From Leptodontidium sp. MPI-SDFR-AT-0119 (Eukaryota; Ascomycota; Leotiomycetes; Helotiales; Leptodontidiaceae): 64,000 nucleotides of DNA. Both the position numbers and the translations under genes were made by a program. Within the stretch, counting starts at the first letter, position 1; every line of letters starts with the position of its first letter. Below are positions 35,050 through 46,717 of the stretch, piece by piece. The DNA lies in the NCBI GenBank assembly GCA_020726505.1, contig JAHLEZ010000006.1:2666001-2730000 (forward strand). Direction: 5' to 3'. The notes beneath the pieces are model-generated. The model worked only from the letters and a program-made list of their open reading frames with translations, was not told where the DNA came from and made no database searches.

Positions 35050-36607
35050 CTAAAGCTTACTTTTCCCGCTCTTTGAAATAGCCAGTAGATCCTTGCCCTC
35101 CTGAGCAAAAGCCAATTCAGTCAAGATCTCTTCACTCCCCCCTCCAACCACCATGACTCTCATATCGCGACTGATTTGCTCAATCCGAGCTCCTTTCCCA
35201 GTCCTCGAGTATCCCAATCCACCCATTACCTGCTGAGCTTCACGGACCGCTTGTTCGAGGGCCCTGCCAGCGGTAACCTTCAACAATGCAATCAACCCGC
35301 CTATTTGCGCCTGTTCTTGTGACACCGGAACACCCCTATCTCCATCTTTGGAAGACGGCATGGTGTTCATGAGTGAGACGAGTGATTCCATGAACGCATG
35401 GGCCGGTAAAATGCTACCTGCCATCAAAGAGAATTTTGTTCTAATTGCTTGATGGTTTATCAATGCTTTGCCAAATGTCTGTCTGGTGAGAGCGTAGCTG
35501 TGTGCATCTTGAAGGCAGACTCTCGCCATTCTGAGACTGGTGCATGCTAGCCAAAGACGTTCGTGGTTGAAATCTAGAAGATTGTTAGAGTTGAGCTTTG
35601 CAGTCGGTTGGTCAAGAAAATTGCGTACTGGACATGATGATCTTGAAACCTTGATTTTCTTTCCCCAAAAGGTTTGAGACGGGAACTTCAACATCGTCAA
35701 ACTCGATGTAGGTTGAGCCACTGGCGGCTACTCCAGAGTTCAAGATCTTCCTTCGACTGACACCTTTGCTGGTGAGGGGAATGATGAGTGCTGAGATTCC
35801 CCCTTTCCCAGGTCCTCCAGTTCGAACTGCAGCTGTGCAGTGAGTTGCCCAGATACCGTTCGTGATCCACTTCTTCGCTCCATTAACGACATAGACATCG
35901 CCTTTTCTCTCAGCAGTTGTGGCAATGTTAGCTACATCGGATCCAGCTAGATGTCCCTGATTAGCCAAATCTTTGTTCATGTTTCGAAGATGCCTCAACT
36001 ACGTGGGCATTCGCGGAGTCCAAAAAGTTGGTGTTAGTTTTCTTACCTTCGACTTCAGTAACTGCAAGGCAAAATCTGCTTTGACCTTGAATGACCTTAG
36101 GCAAAAACTCGCGTTTCTGAGCTTCAGTGCCGAAGTTGATGACTGGTGGAAGTCCAATTGCATCTCCACACCCCAATGCCCAAATTACTCCCAGGTAGCC
36201 GCACCGAGCGATCTCATCAATGCAAACGAGGTCATGAAAGGCATCCCATTGTTCTGGCTGAATACCGCCTGGGAGCTTAATGTTTCCTATGTAAGGTGCT
36301 ATTGCTGCTGGATTGACAGTGACTGCGGTGTAGCCACGAAGGGAGTGTTCCAGTAGAACCTAAATCCATCAAGTCAGTAGCAATCAAAGAAAACAAGAGT
36401 CTTATATCAGATGTTATTTACATCTTTGGGTACAAACCCCTGTTCTTCCCACTCCGCACAGTTTGGTGAAATATTTTCTGAGATGTATGCTCGTACAGTA
36501 TCTCTGAGACGTCGATGAGAGTCGTTGTAATACACCTCCGTAGGGCGAGTGTGCCACAGGGGCTCAGCAAAAGGAGCCATGTCTGGATTTTGGTTTGAAG
36601 GAGACAT
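35050..36607 (-). CDS. Peroxisomal-type acyl-CoA dehydrogenase (cluster gene 1)
   Basis: FAD-dependent alpha,beta-dehydrogenation of an acyl-CoA. Four exons (36607-36422, 36359-36047, 35946-35629, 35573-35050) give 446 residues. N-terminal helical domain (YYNDSHRRLRDTVRAYISEN); FAD/substrate loop FCLAVTEVEAGSDVANIATT rebuilt at a splice; KKWITNGIWATH; C-terminal FNHERLWLACTSLRMAR and MGGLGYSRTG. The MCAD-type catalytic Glu near the C terminus is absent (VVGGGSEEI), while a Glu is present in HERLWLA, the place used by isovaleryl-CoA dehydrogenase-type enzymes; that fits a 3-methyl-branched substrate. The C terminus is GKSKL, a classic peroxisomal PTS1. First step of the cluster pathway after ligation. 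Divergent from no gene; its upstream region carries two CGG-W-CCG sites. Confidence 0.9.
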
Positions 36608-37112
36608 TTTGATTTCGGAATATCAACAGGAGTCAAATTTACGAGGATCTTGGGCTCACTTGGAGGAATCTAAGAAATGCAAACTCCAAGCCAAGCAAGC
36701 ATTTGGCTCTTGCCGGCTAACCAAAAGCTCTCGACTCGGTCCGCTCATCGCCGGTGGGCGAACAGACGGCTCTATGCCTTCGACTAGTCCGGGATAGCGG
36801 ATGTTTGAATGATACTTACAACAGGGTAGGTGGCGTGCCCTTGCAAGGTGGATGGCCGGGTCACTTGACACGGCTTGGGCGGACCGCGTCCGGGTCAACA
36901 TCATTTGCTCATGTCCGCCACCAAAAGTGGAAATATGTGATCAGGTCGGAAGCGACTAATCACATACTCGGAAATAGAGACTTTGAGGCTATCTTGAATA
37001 GAGAATCGATGATCCTGCTCGTGAGTATTAAAGTCACATGATCATGGTGACGTCCTTGAACGTGGAAAGAGATCAAGTGGCAAAGCGAGATGATTTGTCA
37101 ATTGAACATATT
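36608..37112. promoter_or_regulatory. Acyl-CoA dehydrogenase promoter with two CGG-W-CCG sites
   Basis: Space between the dehydrogenase start (minus) and the 3' end of the lyase-hydratase gene. CGGTCCG at 36737-36743 and CGGACCG at 36880-36886; CCGGGTCA also occurs twice (36856, 36890). These are candidate sites for the cluster's Zn2Cys6 regulator, an inference from sequence sharing only. Confidence 0.45.
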
Positions 37113-38933
37113 CTAAAGCTTAGACAATAAGCGAGCGCTTGCCCTTGACTCCCAATCAACCTCTTTGATACCCTCCTTGAACTTCGAGCGTGCGTAGACA
37201 TGCTCTGATCCTCCTGCCATCATTTTATTGAAAGACTCCTTGATCACTTTCGCCTGGTCTACCCCACCGGAATCGACATATGCTGCCCTGACAAGGTCTT
37301 TGCTCAACTTTGAAGCTCCCGGTGCATTAAACTTCAATGTCTGCAAGAGCTTCTCCATAGCAGACTCAAGTCCAGAAGGATCTTGCACAACCGCATAGAG
37401 CACTCCCAATTTCTCCAACTCCGATGCAGTGATTTGCTTCGCCGTCAGCATAGCTGACCGGGTGTAACCGAGTCCCCATTCTCTGATGACAAATTTTGAT
37501 ATCGTCGCTGGGCAAAGTCCAAGGCGAACTTCGCTGAGTGTGAAAGTCGAGATTGAAGTTGCAATCCGTATGTCGCAAACGAATGCCAACCCGACACCAC
37601 CACCAAAACAGGGACCGTTAATGATAGCAATAGTTGTCTTGGGGCATGCGTCGATTGTGTGAAAGAGTGTGTTCAGACCCTGGAACTGCTCCTCTGTGCT
37701 GCTGCTCCCCTTCAGATCCATGCCCGTGCAAAAGTACTTCCCCTCCGCTCTCAGGATGATTCTGAACACCGATTCGTCGTCAGAGAAGTCTTTGAAAAGT
37801 CTAGTCAGCGCATTTATCATGCTCTTTGTGAGTGCGTTGCCGTTCTTCGGCCTCGTGAGACAAATCTCGATGTTGACTCCACTTCGACGAACCGAATAAT
37901 CCTCGCTGCTCTCCAGAACTTTCCACATTCGAGCGGAACTCGTGGGTCTGGAAGCGATTTTCTGGTCTTCTAGTTTTGAAACAATTGCCGCTCCGGCACG
38001 ACTCCCATTTGCGATTCCAAGCTGCTCAGAAATCCAGGAACCAGTCTTTGACAGCTCCGTCAAATTTACACCAGTCGAAATTCCATGCTGTTCCAGAGTG
38101 TAGACAAGATCCTCAGTTGACAGATTTCCCTTCGCGCCTTTGGCAAATGGACAGCCTCCGAGTCCTGCAACGCTGCTGTCAAAAGTACGAATTCCCAGCT
38201 CGTAAGCCCTAACCACATTGGCAACGGCTTGTCCGTAAGTATCATGGAAATGGCCAGCGACCGATGCAGCAGGGATCGTGCGGAGAAGGATGGTAAAAAG
38301 CCTAGTGACATCTGCTGGAGTTCCCACACCAAGCGTGTCCCCAAGACTCACTTCGTAGCAGCCTGCATCCAAGAGTGCTTGGGTAGTGTTCACAACTTGC
38401 TGTGGATCGGTCACTCCTTCATACGGATCTTGAAAGATACAAGAAACATATCTATGGAAACATTTTAGCGCTTTGAAGTGAAAGATGACTTGTATAACTT
38501 ACCCGCGGACCTTTATTCCCAACTCGTTTGCTCGTTTTGTCACATCCCGTACTCTGACCAGAGATTCGGCAACAGTGCAATTGATGTTCTTTTTGCTGAA
38601 TGCTTCTGTCGCCGAAACAAAAACAGCTATCTCTTTAGCGCCACACTCATGTGCCCTCTCCAGTCCTTTGACATTGGGAACTAGAACTGGGAACTGGATG
38701 TTGGGTGTCGAAGTGAGGCTCCGAATGCCTTTCAGGACCTCAGATCCATCGGCTAGCTGAGGTATCCATTTAGGAGAAACGAAAGAAGTTGCTTCAATAG
38801 TCAAGAGTCCAGTTCTTGCAAGCCTCCGGATCAATTCGACCTTGATCGATGTTGGAACGACCTGGGAGATGTTTTGCAGACCGTCACGTGGCCCAACCTC
38901 AACGACTCTGACTTCGGACATCTTCTTGCCCAT
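37113..38933 (-). CDS. HMG-CoA lyase / enoyl-CoA hydratase fusion (cluster gene 2)
   Basis: Two exons (38933-38503, 38451-37113; 51-bp intron) give 589 residues; upstream in-frame starts would add up to 19. Residues about 1-310 are an HMG-CoA lyase: VEVGPRDGLQN with catalytic Arg/Asp, VSCIFQDPYEG, metal ligands in GHFHDTYGQA and the active-site cysteine loop GLGGCPFAKGAKGN. Residues about 330-589 are a crotonase: GPCFGGGVGLAFVCDIRIA (oxyanion hole) and LSEVRLGLCPATIS, the signature of LiuC/AtuE-type 3-methylglutaconyl-CoA hydratases. Hydratase and lyase are consecutive steps, so fusion channels the intermediate. Ends LLSKL, a PTS1. The two activities are usually separate proteins. Transcribed divergently from the carboxylase alpha gene. 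Confidence 0.93.
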
Positions 38934-39248
38934 TATGGAGGGACGCAGAATTTTGTGACGAAATGACAACCAAGCTCTTTCGGCGACCATCCTCTGGTCT
39001 ATACTCTCGTTTTCCGTCTGTTCGCCGGTTGTTGCGTAGTTACCAAGCTAGAATTCATGAACGTGCAGCAGAACGGCAACGGACCGTGTTGCACGCCTCC
39101 GACTTTCCGGCTGAAGCCGAGACCGTGGCCAGAGTCTGGGGTAACCTACCGACTCTTGCTACAGGGAGCTATAGCTTATGAGATTCGCGATAGGTTCTGT
39201 GAATTATCATCTCTTTGAATTTGGCAGCAACAGTTCACCCAAGTAAAC
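38934..39248. promoter_or_regulatory. Bidirectional promoter, lyase-hydratase / carboxylase alpha
   Basis: 315 bp separate two divergent starts. CGGACCG at 39080-39086 is the same palindrome as in the other cluster promoters; several extra CGG/CCG half-sites (39073, 39109-39118) surround it. Supports co-expression of the two genes. Confidence 0.5.
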
Positions 39249-41629
39249 ATGGCGTCTAGAAATTCACGCAGCCCTGTTCTGGAGAGACTCCCCGTTCTGC
39301 AGTGCCCGCAACTTCGAAATAATAACGGAGATCCTGTTATTAGACGTGTGTTGATTGCAAATCGTGGAGAGATTGCTTGTCGGGTCATTGAGACATGCAG
39401 AAGAATTGGCATTATCTCAATTGTTGTGTTTACCGATCCGTGAGTACACCAAGTTGGTTCCAAGTCGCTCGCTGATCCGTGGACAGAGATGAGGGTGCGT
39501 TGTATGTCAAACAGGCAGACCAAGCAATTCCGCTTGGAGCTATTGCAGGACCAGATGGAAATCCACACCTGAACATTGGTCTTCTGGTGAAAACAGCTTT
39601 GGATTACCAAGCTGATGCCATTCACCCAGGATATGGGTACCTGAGCGAGAACTCAGACTTCGCTGAAGCAATTCAGAAATCTGGCATGCTGTTTCTAGGC
39701 CCGTCTCCAGAGAGCATGGCAGTTCTTGGAAACAAACGATCAGCAAAAGACTATCTCCTCCAGCATGCACCTGAAGTTCCACTTATTCCAGGCTACAATG
39801 GATCAGATCAGGGCATCGAACGACTTTTGAAAGAAGCGGATCGTATCGAGTACCCAGTATTGATTAAAGCATCTGCTGGAGGTGGTGGGAAGGGAATGAG
39901 AATCGTCCACGACAGGAACAAATTTGCAGATGAGCTGGCACGAGCTCAATCGGAGGCCGAGAGATCCTTTGGTTCATCGGATTGTATCATTGAGAAGTAC
40001 ATCGAAAGAAGCAAGCACATCGAAATCCAGATTTTGGGCGACACTTCAGGCCAAGTTGTGTCTTTACTTGATCGCGAATGCTCGATTCAAAGACGGCATC
40101 AGAAAGTCATCGAGGAGGCACCATCACCCTGGTTGTCCAATGAGCTCAGGAAAGCGATGAGCAAGACGGCAATCCAGATCGGAAAATTACTCGGCTACGT
40201 CAGTGCTGGAACGGTTGAGTTCATCGTGGACATCGACACTTCGAGGTACTATTTTCTCGAAGTCAACACTAGGATCCAAGTCGAGCATCCCATCACAGAA
40301 GAGACAACCGGAACCGACATTGTAGCTCTTCAGATTTATGTGGCAAGCGGTGGCTCTTTGGATGCATTGGAGTACTTCCAAGATGGATTGGCACCTCAGG
40401 TTGGCCATGCCATCGAATGTCGTCTTTGCGCTGAAGACCCATCTCGAGACTTCTACCCTGACTTGGGGACTATCCAACGATGGACGCCTGCTTCCGAGAT
40501 CATGCCAAAGTCAAGAGATGCATACTCACGATTCGATTCGGGGATTGAGACCGGGTCTCAAGTCTCAGTCTACTTCGACTCTCTCATGGCCAAAATTATC
40601 GTCTGGGCACCAACCAGATCGTTGGCCGTCACGCACATGGCAAAAGTTATGGCTCATACTGTTTGCATTGGTGTTCGGAGTAATCAATCCTTCCTGCAAT
40701 CCTGCCTTCTTCATGAGAAATTCCAAGACCCGGAATACACGACAAGTTTCATCCCGAATCTGATGATCACTCTCGTCCAAAATCCATACATCAAACGAGG
40801 CGAAGAATTCCAGAATCTGCTTTCTTTCATCCCGTCGATGCTGCAGCGTAAAAAGACCGCATCGACCTCGTCCAGACGCCCATTTGCAAGAATATCACCG
40901 GCTTTCAAGAATCAGAAAATGGACGCGGCCAATGTTCAAGCGAGCATCGTACGGATTCCAGCTCTTCACGACAAGACACATCTCGTTCTTTGGGATGGAG
41001 AGCAGTCGGTCAGAATCATCCCTCACACAGAACCGGAAAGCAATGATGCAGAGGCAGACATGAAACCTAGCGTCATACTTGCAAGAGGGTACAATGTCCT
41101 CAGCTCGAAGCTTAGGGATGTCTCAAGCCTCCAGAATGTACATCCACATGCCGTCACTATGGATATTCTCAGCAGTAAGCGGTCAACCAGAAAAGATTCG
41201 AACGCTTGGATACTCGATGACCTCTCCATCACGATCGATCACAAAAGGTACGCTGCGTTTACTGCTTGTGGTCCACAAGGTGCATCGGAAGCTGGATCGT
41301 ATCAAGAAGTATTTGTGCACATTCCTGCCTTTGGAACGTACATAAAGTACCATCACTTTTCCCGCCTTTCGTACGGCGAATCTCTTCGTGGCTCGGCTAA
41401 GATAGCAGCTGCGGCGGTAGACAAGTCACCAAAAGCAACTATGCCGTGCAGGGTGCTGAGCGTGCTGAAGGAAGAGGGCGATATGTTGAAGATCGGCGAA
41501 ATTGCAATGGTGGTTGAAAGTATGAAGATGGAGATGAATATATTAGCTACAGCTGAGGGGAAGTTCGCAGCCAAGTTTCAGAAGGGAGACGCTGTTGAGG
41601 AAGGTCAAGTTCTTTTCACTGTGAATTGA
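39249..41629 (+). CDS. Acyl-CoA carboxylase alpha subunit, MCC/GCC type (cluster gene 3)
   Basis: ATP-dependent carboxylation of biotin. Two exons (39249-39439, 39487-41629) give 777 residues. Biotin carboxylase N domain RRVLIANRGEIACRVIETC; ATP-grasp KASAGGGGKGMRIV; carboxylase signature RDCSIQRR-type (DRECSIQRRHQKVIEEAPS) and EVNTRIQVEHPITE; C-terminal biotinyl domain with VVESMKMEMNI, biotin on about Lys744. Size and order match the alpha subunit of methylcrotonyl- or geranyl-CoA carboxylase, not propionyl or acetyl carboxylase. No mitochondrial presequence is evident and the protein ends FTVN, so there is no PTS1; no convincing PTS2 either. It probably depends on the ARM-ending beta subunit for location. 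Confidence 0.93.
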
Positions 41630-41687
41630 AAAGTAGAACAAATTATTACAAGTTTAGAAAGTATGCCAATTTTCAGTCTGTATTCAA

Positions 41688-44085
41688 TCATCCACCAAAA
41701 TTCGCACCGCCACCCTCGAAGAATGATGTGAAAGGCGACATCATGTTAAAGCCCGCAGAGTCCACGTAGCCTCCAGGCATATATGAACCGGTCCCATTCA
41801 GATGAGGTGTTAAAGCATAGTTGTTGAAGGTATCAAAATTCGTAAATGGGTTCCAAGGAGAGGGAACGATCGATTTGTGAGGTATGGTGCTGTCCTTCGG
41901 AGGCTGTGACATGGTATTGTAATCGAGAGTAGCCCGGAGAATCTCCATCTGGTCGCTATCAAACGCCTCCCAATCGGGATCGGGTCCTAGCAGAGTTGCA
42001 GATAACGCTGATTGAGCGGCGAGGTTGTCCAAACCCAGCAACTACTGGGCGTTAGTTTTATCACAAGGATGACAGCAAATCCGATTACTTACCATCCACT
42101 CAGCATTCTTCCATGTCTGAGATAATGTTTTCAGAAAGACGATATCCGTCTGGTAGAACTGTGATGCTTTCTGCCGGATAGTGGGATCATTATCATGGAA
42201 ATACATCGTGTGTATACTTGCTGCAACAGTTGCGCAGTATCCCATGAAGGAGTATGTGGTGACATAGCCAGCCGCTTGGACGTCTCGAAGGAGCTCTGAG
42301 AGAGAGGATGCGTTCTCTCTGCAAGTCTGTATTGCTCTATTCCAAAAGCTGAGAGGAGGTTTGGTGCCAAAGACTCGCGATTGCTGGTGTAGAAGGAGTG
42401 GGTGGTGAAGTAGACACTGACAAGTCCGAAACAACGCCCTGGCAAATATCACTGGACCAGCCACTTGCATATCCACGCTGCCATCTTCATTGCACATACG
42501 GGATATACATTCGGCAAGACTGCTACCAAGCTCAAATCTCATTTCTAGCTGAAGAAGAACCGAGTTGATCGTGGCGAATAAGGACTTGGAGTCCCAAGGA
42601 GGCAGACGGCTTTCTCCCCGCAGATTTTGATGAATGCTGTGCTGTGCGCATCGACCCAGAACGGATGCTGTCAAAACCACTAGTGAAAAGTTACTCAGAT
42701 CCTCAGATGCCGGCTCGGTCGTCGAAAAGGCCTGTTCCAAAGTTGGAGTCTTTTTCCATTCGCCTTTTCTGAAGGTTGCTTCATCACATGGAAGCTGCAA
42801 GAAGCAGTGTGCATCGGCGAGAGCGACTGGTCTAGCACGACCACAAGAACACAGCTTATCGAGGACATAGATAGACCAGAAGACTCGCCGACGCTCTTCT
42901 TGCTCTGCGTAACCGAGATCTTGACTTGGTTCCATCATCAGTTGTAAATCTTGCGCGATTCTGATTGACAGCCCGATCTTCAGCCAACCAGGGTGACGTC
43001 GTCCAGCTGGAATTCACGTTAGGATTTCCATCAGCTAGGTAAAAGAAGAAGACGAAGACTTACCCGTGAAGTCAATGATGGATAGCATCGTAACTGCTTG
43101 ACAGATATATATGTTGGGGTCGCTTTCAGGTCCAAACCAGACCGCTACAATCAACTTCCACGACTCGCTCGCATAGGACCTGACAGCTTCTGACTTGGAT
43201 TCACCAAAGTACGGATGAGAAGAGAAGCGAATTGCTGAAGCGAGGACGGCGAATAGTAGGAAGTCTGGCAGCGAGTTTAGCTCAAGTTCCCGCCTGAAAG
43301 AACCTTCGTGAAAGAATGAATAGGGCTGATTGTGCGCTCGAGCAAAATACAAATCAATGAGATCTGTCATGACCTCATGAGGTGGAAGAGTTTTGAAAGG
43401 TATACTGGATACGATTAGCTTGTACTCGGGATATATTGGCTGGACTCACGATTCGATGGGCGGCCCAGCTGCGGCAGCTGTCATATTGCCGTGATCAAAA
43501 GTCTCATTTCTGGTGTGAGGTGGGGACAGTGGTTGGGTGGCGCCACCGGCCATACTTTGTGACTGGTTAAGCAGAGCTGGAAGGTATCTGATGATCATCA
43601 GTCAATATACAATACCGGAATAGAACTTTATCACGTTGTGAGCATGTCGTGTAACCTATCAAGCTTTGTCTCGATTGACGACACTCTCGTTGACAGACCA
43701 TCCTGTAGTCCAATCAGTCAGAGTCATCGCAAGTCCATATTCAAAGAAAACTTCTCACATAGTCTTTCAGATGATCAGAATCATTCTCATCGGGAGGATC
43801 CGTAACGGTTCTGCTCCATTGGCAAGTTTGTGAAAGCCTCCTGCAAAAGCTGCACACGGGTCGCTCTCCTGAGCATTTGGCTTTCTTACGTCTTGAACAG
43901 GATCAGCATGTGTACTTGTATTATGACCCTGACTTGTAAATAGATAATCCTGTCGCGCCTCGAGCTTACCTGCAGTTGAGGCAGGCCTGCTGCGTTCGTT
44001 TAATGCCCCGGTACTCATTCGGAGCTGGGCCACCTCCTGTTCCTGATGCTGATCCTGATGCTGATCCTGAGCGTTGAGACATCAT
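41688..44085 (-). CDS. Zn2Cys6 transcription factor of the cluster (cluster gene 4)
   Basis: Seven exons (44085-43970, 43891-43759, 43702-43635, 43587-43450, 43404-43064, 43006-42093, 42041-41688) splice to 687 residues. The zinc cluster ACLNCRRKKAKCSGERPVC...CQW has exact C-X2-C-X6-C-X5-C-X2-C-X6-C spacing and is interrupted by intron 1, as in many fungal regulators. A short linker and a coiled-coil dimerisation segment (LSTRVSSIETKLDRLHDML) follow, then a fungal transcription factor middle homology region (YFARAHNQPYSFFHEGSF, ERRRVFWSIYVLDKLCSCGR). The N terminus is a SGSASGSASG repeat. It sits between the two carboxylase subunit genes and is the likely pathway regulator; the shared CGG-W-CCG sites are candidate targets. 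Confidence 0.92.
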
Positions 44086-44694
44086 GTCATGTGGTTGCTG
44101 ACTGTTGTTAGGAGAGCCTGCAGAGTAATCGTGAAGCTAGGATGGTTGTTTTCAATGAAAGATAGTGCAGTGGTTGCGAACGGAGTTTTAGGGAAGCACT
44201 CGAGGAGACTAGCGGATTCCCCGGCACCCCGCGTTTTAGCCCCGCACGTTTTGGGATTCTCAGCCCAAAACATAATTTACAGTTAATTGGCTTGTTCGAT
44301 TATATAAAGGACCTCGTTTGTATATAACATGCCACTGCTTCTTATTCAGAACCTATTGAAATAATAAGTATGCAAGCAGGAATCGTTCTCAACAGCCCCC
44401 TCAAATGAGCATAGATCACGTGCTAGGCATACAAACGTACAACCCAGCTAGACTCTAAGCGTACCTTGGCTTACCTTTGTTAAAAACCAAGTCGGACGTG
44501 GGCATATTTTGATTCAAGTCTATGCAACTAAAATGTAGAAATTTGGGGTTCCTGGGTGCATGTAAGAATCATGGCCATTCGTATTATTTTCAACCGAAAC
44601 TTTCTTCACGTTATGTTGCTAAGATCTTTACTTTTCTTCCTTTTCAACACCAGTATTCGCTAGGGAAGATATCTTTAACAATATATACAGTTCC
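44086..44694. other. Regulator upstream region and carboxylase beta 3' flank
   Basis: No gene seen. No CGG-W-CCG site was found here, so there is no sign of autoregulation through that motif. Confidence 0.45.
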
Positions 44695-46717
44695 TCACAT
44701 CCTTGCAAGTCCCTTGAATCCAATGTTGCCATGCACAGGATCAAGTGTGACGACTTCAAGACTCATGCCAAGTACATCCCTTGTATCTCTGGGATCGATA
44801 ACTCCGTCATCTAGCAAGTAGGCTGAAGTCTTGTACACCTCTGAGTCTTTCATAACTTGATCACTGAGTTTCTTTGTTGAGGCTTTCAATTCGGTCTCAT
44901 CAACGTTTCGTTTTGACCGAGTTGCTGCCCCACGAGCAATTGTCTCCATCACTCCGCCAAGCTGGTCTGGCCCCATTACTGAGCATCGGCTGTTTGGCCA
45001 GGAGAACAACAGACGAGGAGCATAGGATCTTCCGCACATGGCGTAGTTTCCTGCGCCATATGAAGCGCCACAAACAACACTGATATGTGGAACTGTACTT
45101 GTGCTGACGGCACTCACAAATTGAGCGCCCTTTTTGATCAGCCCTGCTGTCTCTGTCTTCAAGCCTACCATGAACCCGGTGACATTGTGCAGGAATACTA
45201 TGGGAGTTCGACTGTGTATATTTATCAGAAATAGCCAGTCATGAAGTTTGAATTGCAACTTACTTTTGGTTGCAGAGGCGGATGAACTGTGTTGATTTGT
45301 CTGCCTCGTTGCACAGAATGACGGGATTTTGGTTTGCGATTATTCCTGTAAGGTGTCCTACTTCTCATTAGGTGAAAATCCGCGACTGATAATTTTAGAG
45401 CTCACCATGAATACGCGCCCAAACAGTGAGCATGCCCTTCCCAAATTGCGGTTTAAATTGTGTGATCTGGGCACCATCTACGATCCGCAGAACAACTTCC
45501 ATCATGTCCATCGGCTGACGAATGTCTGGATCTACCAGGCCCAAAATTTCCTCTGGGTTGTATTTCACTTCGTTGTACATGATTGGGGTCGAGAGTCTTT
45601 CCAACTGTTTCTGCGCAGTGGAGGTTGTGAGGACCCACTCACGGGCTTTCCTGATTGCATCCAGTCTTGCTAATATGTCAGAAACAACCTCTAACTCTCG
45701 GAAGTGGTACCTACTCGTCTATCGCAAGTTGATCTGATAGTCCAGTCACCGTTGAGTGCATTGTTGCGCCTCCTAAAGCCTCTGCGTCTACGATTTCGCC
45801 TGTCGCCATTTTCACCAATGGAGGTCCACCCAGGAACACTTGTGCCTGGTCCTGAACAAATATTGTATAGTCAGACAGAGCCGGGTGGTACGCCCCTCCA
45901 GCAGTGGAAGATCCAAAGACCACAGCACAACTGGGCAAACCATTCTTTGTTCTGAGGGCGAGGTCTCGAAATATTTGGCCACCTTTGTGGAACACGCGAA
46001 ATTGTTGAGGGAGGAAAACACCGGCCTGGGACACAGAATTTTGTAAGTAAGGGTATGTATTTGGGAGATTGATGATGAGAAAGTACTTACAGACTGCACA
46101 AGCGCTATCAATGGAAGCCCGTTTTCGGACGCAATTGCTGTGATACGGTTCTGCTTCAAGACTGGGAACTGATTAGACGCCGAGAAGTGTGGGTAGATTC
46201 TGATACGAACCTGTGAATTCATTCCAAGAACCTCCTTGGAGCGATGGGATATGCGCCAAAATCATGCAAATTACACCACTATAATATCGTTACATTTATC
46301 ACATTTGGACTTCGGTGGTGGTTGTAAGTTCTCACCTGACAACACCAATTCCAGCAACTAAGCTTGCAGAGGGGGACGAATCTGGGAGATCGTGGCCCGC
46401 GAATGCACACAGTTCCAGGAATGGAGTATCCGGATCTCGAAGAAGAGCTACCCTGTCTCGAGCTACACTCTATGAGTTTAAGCTTTAACTTGAACAGAAG
46501 ATGGCCTACCCAGAATCTGTTTCGAGGTGTGTTTTCTAATCGCCTGTACAGCTTTCCCTTCCTGGCTTGCAGCTTCTGAGGCCTGTTGGAAATTCTTCAT
46601 GATCTGTTCCCATTTTGTCGCGTTTTCTTTGAATTTCAAAGACTTTGGGTCGATTTTACTCGCCATGGAAGGAAACTTTGGTTGCGGTGGAGCTGAGTTG
46701 ACATTGCTGGTAGACAT
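44695..46717 (-). CDS. Acyl-CoA carboxylase beta (carboxyltransferase) subunit (cluster gene 5)
   Basis: Transfers carboxyl from biotin to an acyl-CoA. Eight exons (46717-46510, 46462-46336, 46278-46211, 46161-46091, 46025-45715, 45665-45406, 45345-45264, 45211-44695) give 547 residues with phase kept throughout. Typical MCC-beta features: [96 protein letters not shown], and [16 protein letters not shown]. The CoA-site region reads [12 protein letters not shown] where mitochondrial MCC usually has a GGEQAA-type sequence, pointing to a paralogue with altered specificity. It ends GLARM; ARM fits the PTS1 consensus. It is divergent from the ligase gene. Confidence 0.92.

Noticed and set aside
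39249..39330. Possible PTS2 in the carboxylase alpha N terminus (RLPVLQCPQL)
   Set aside because: The nonapeptide spacing is wrong: the Gln and Leu that should be at positions 8 and 9 after Arg-Leu are shifted by one.
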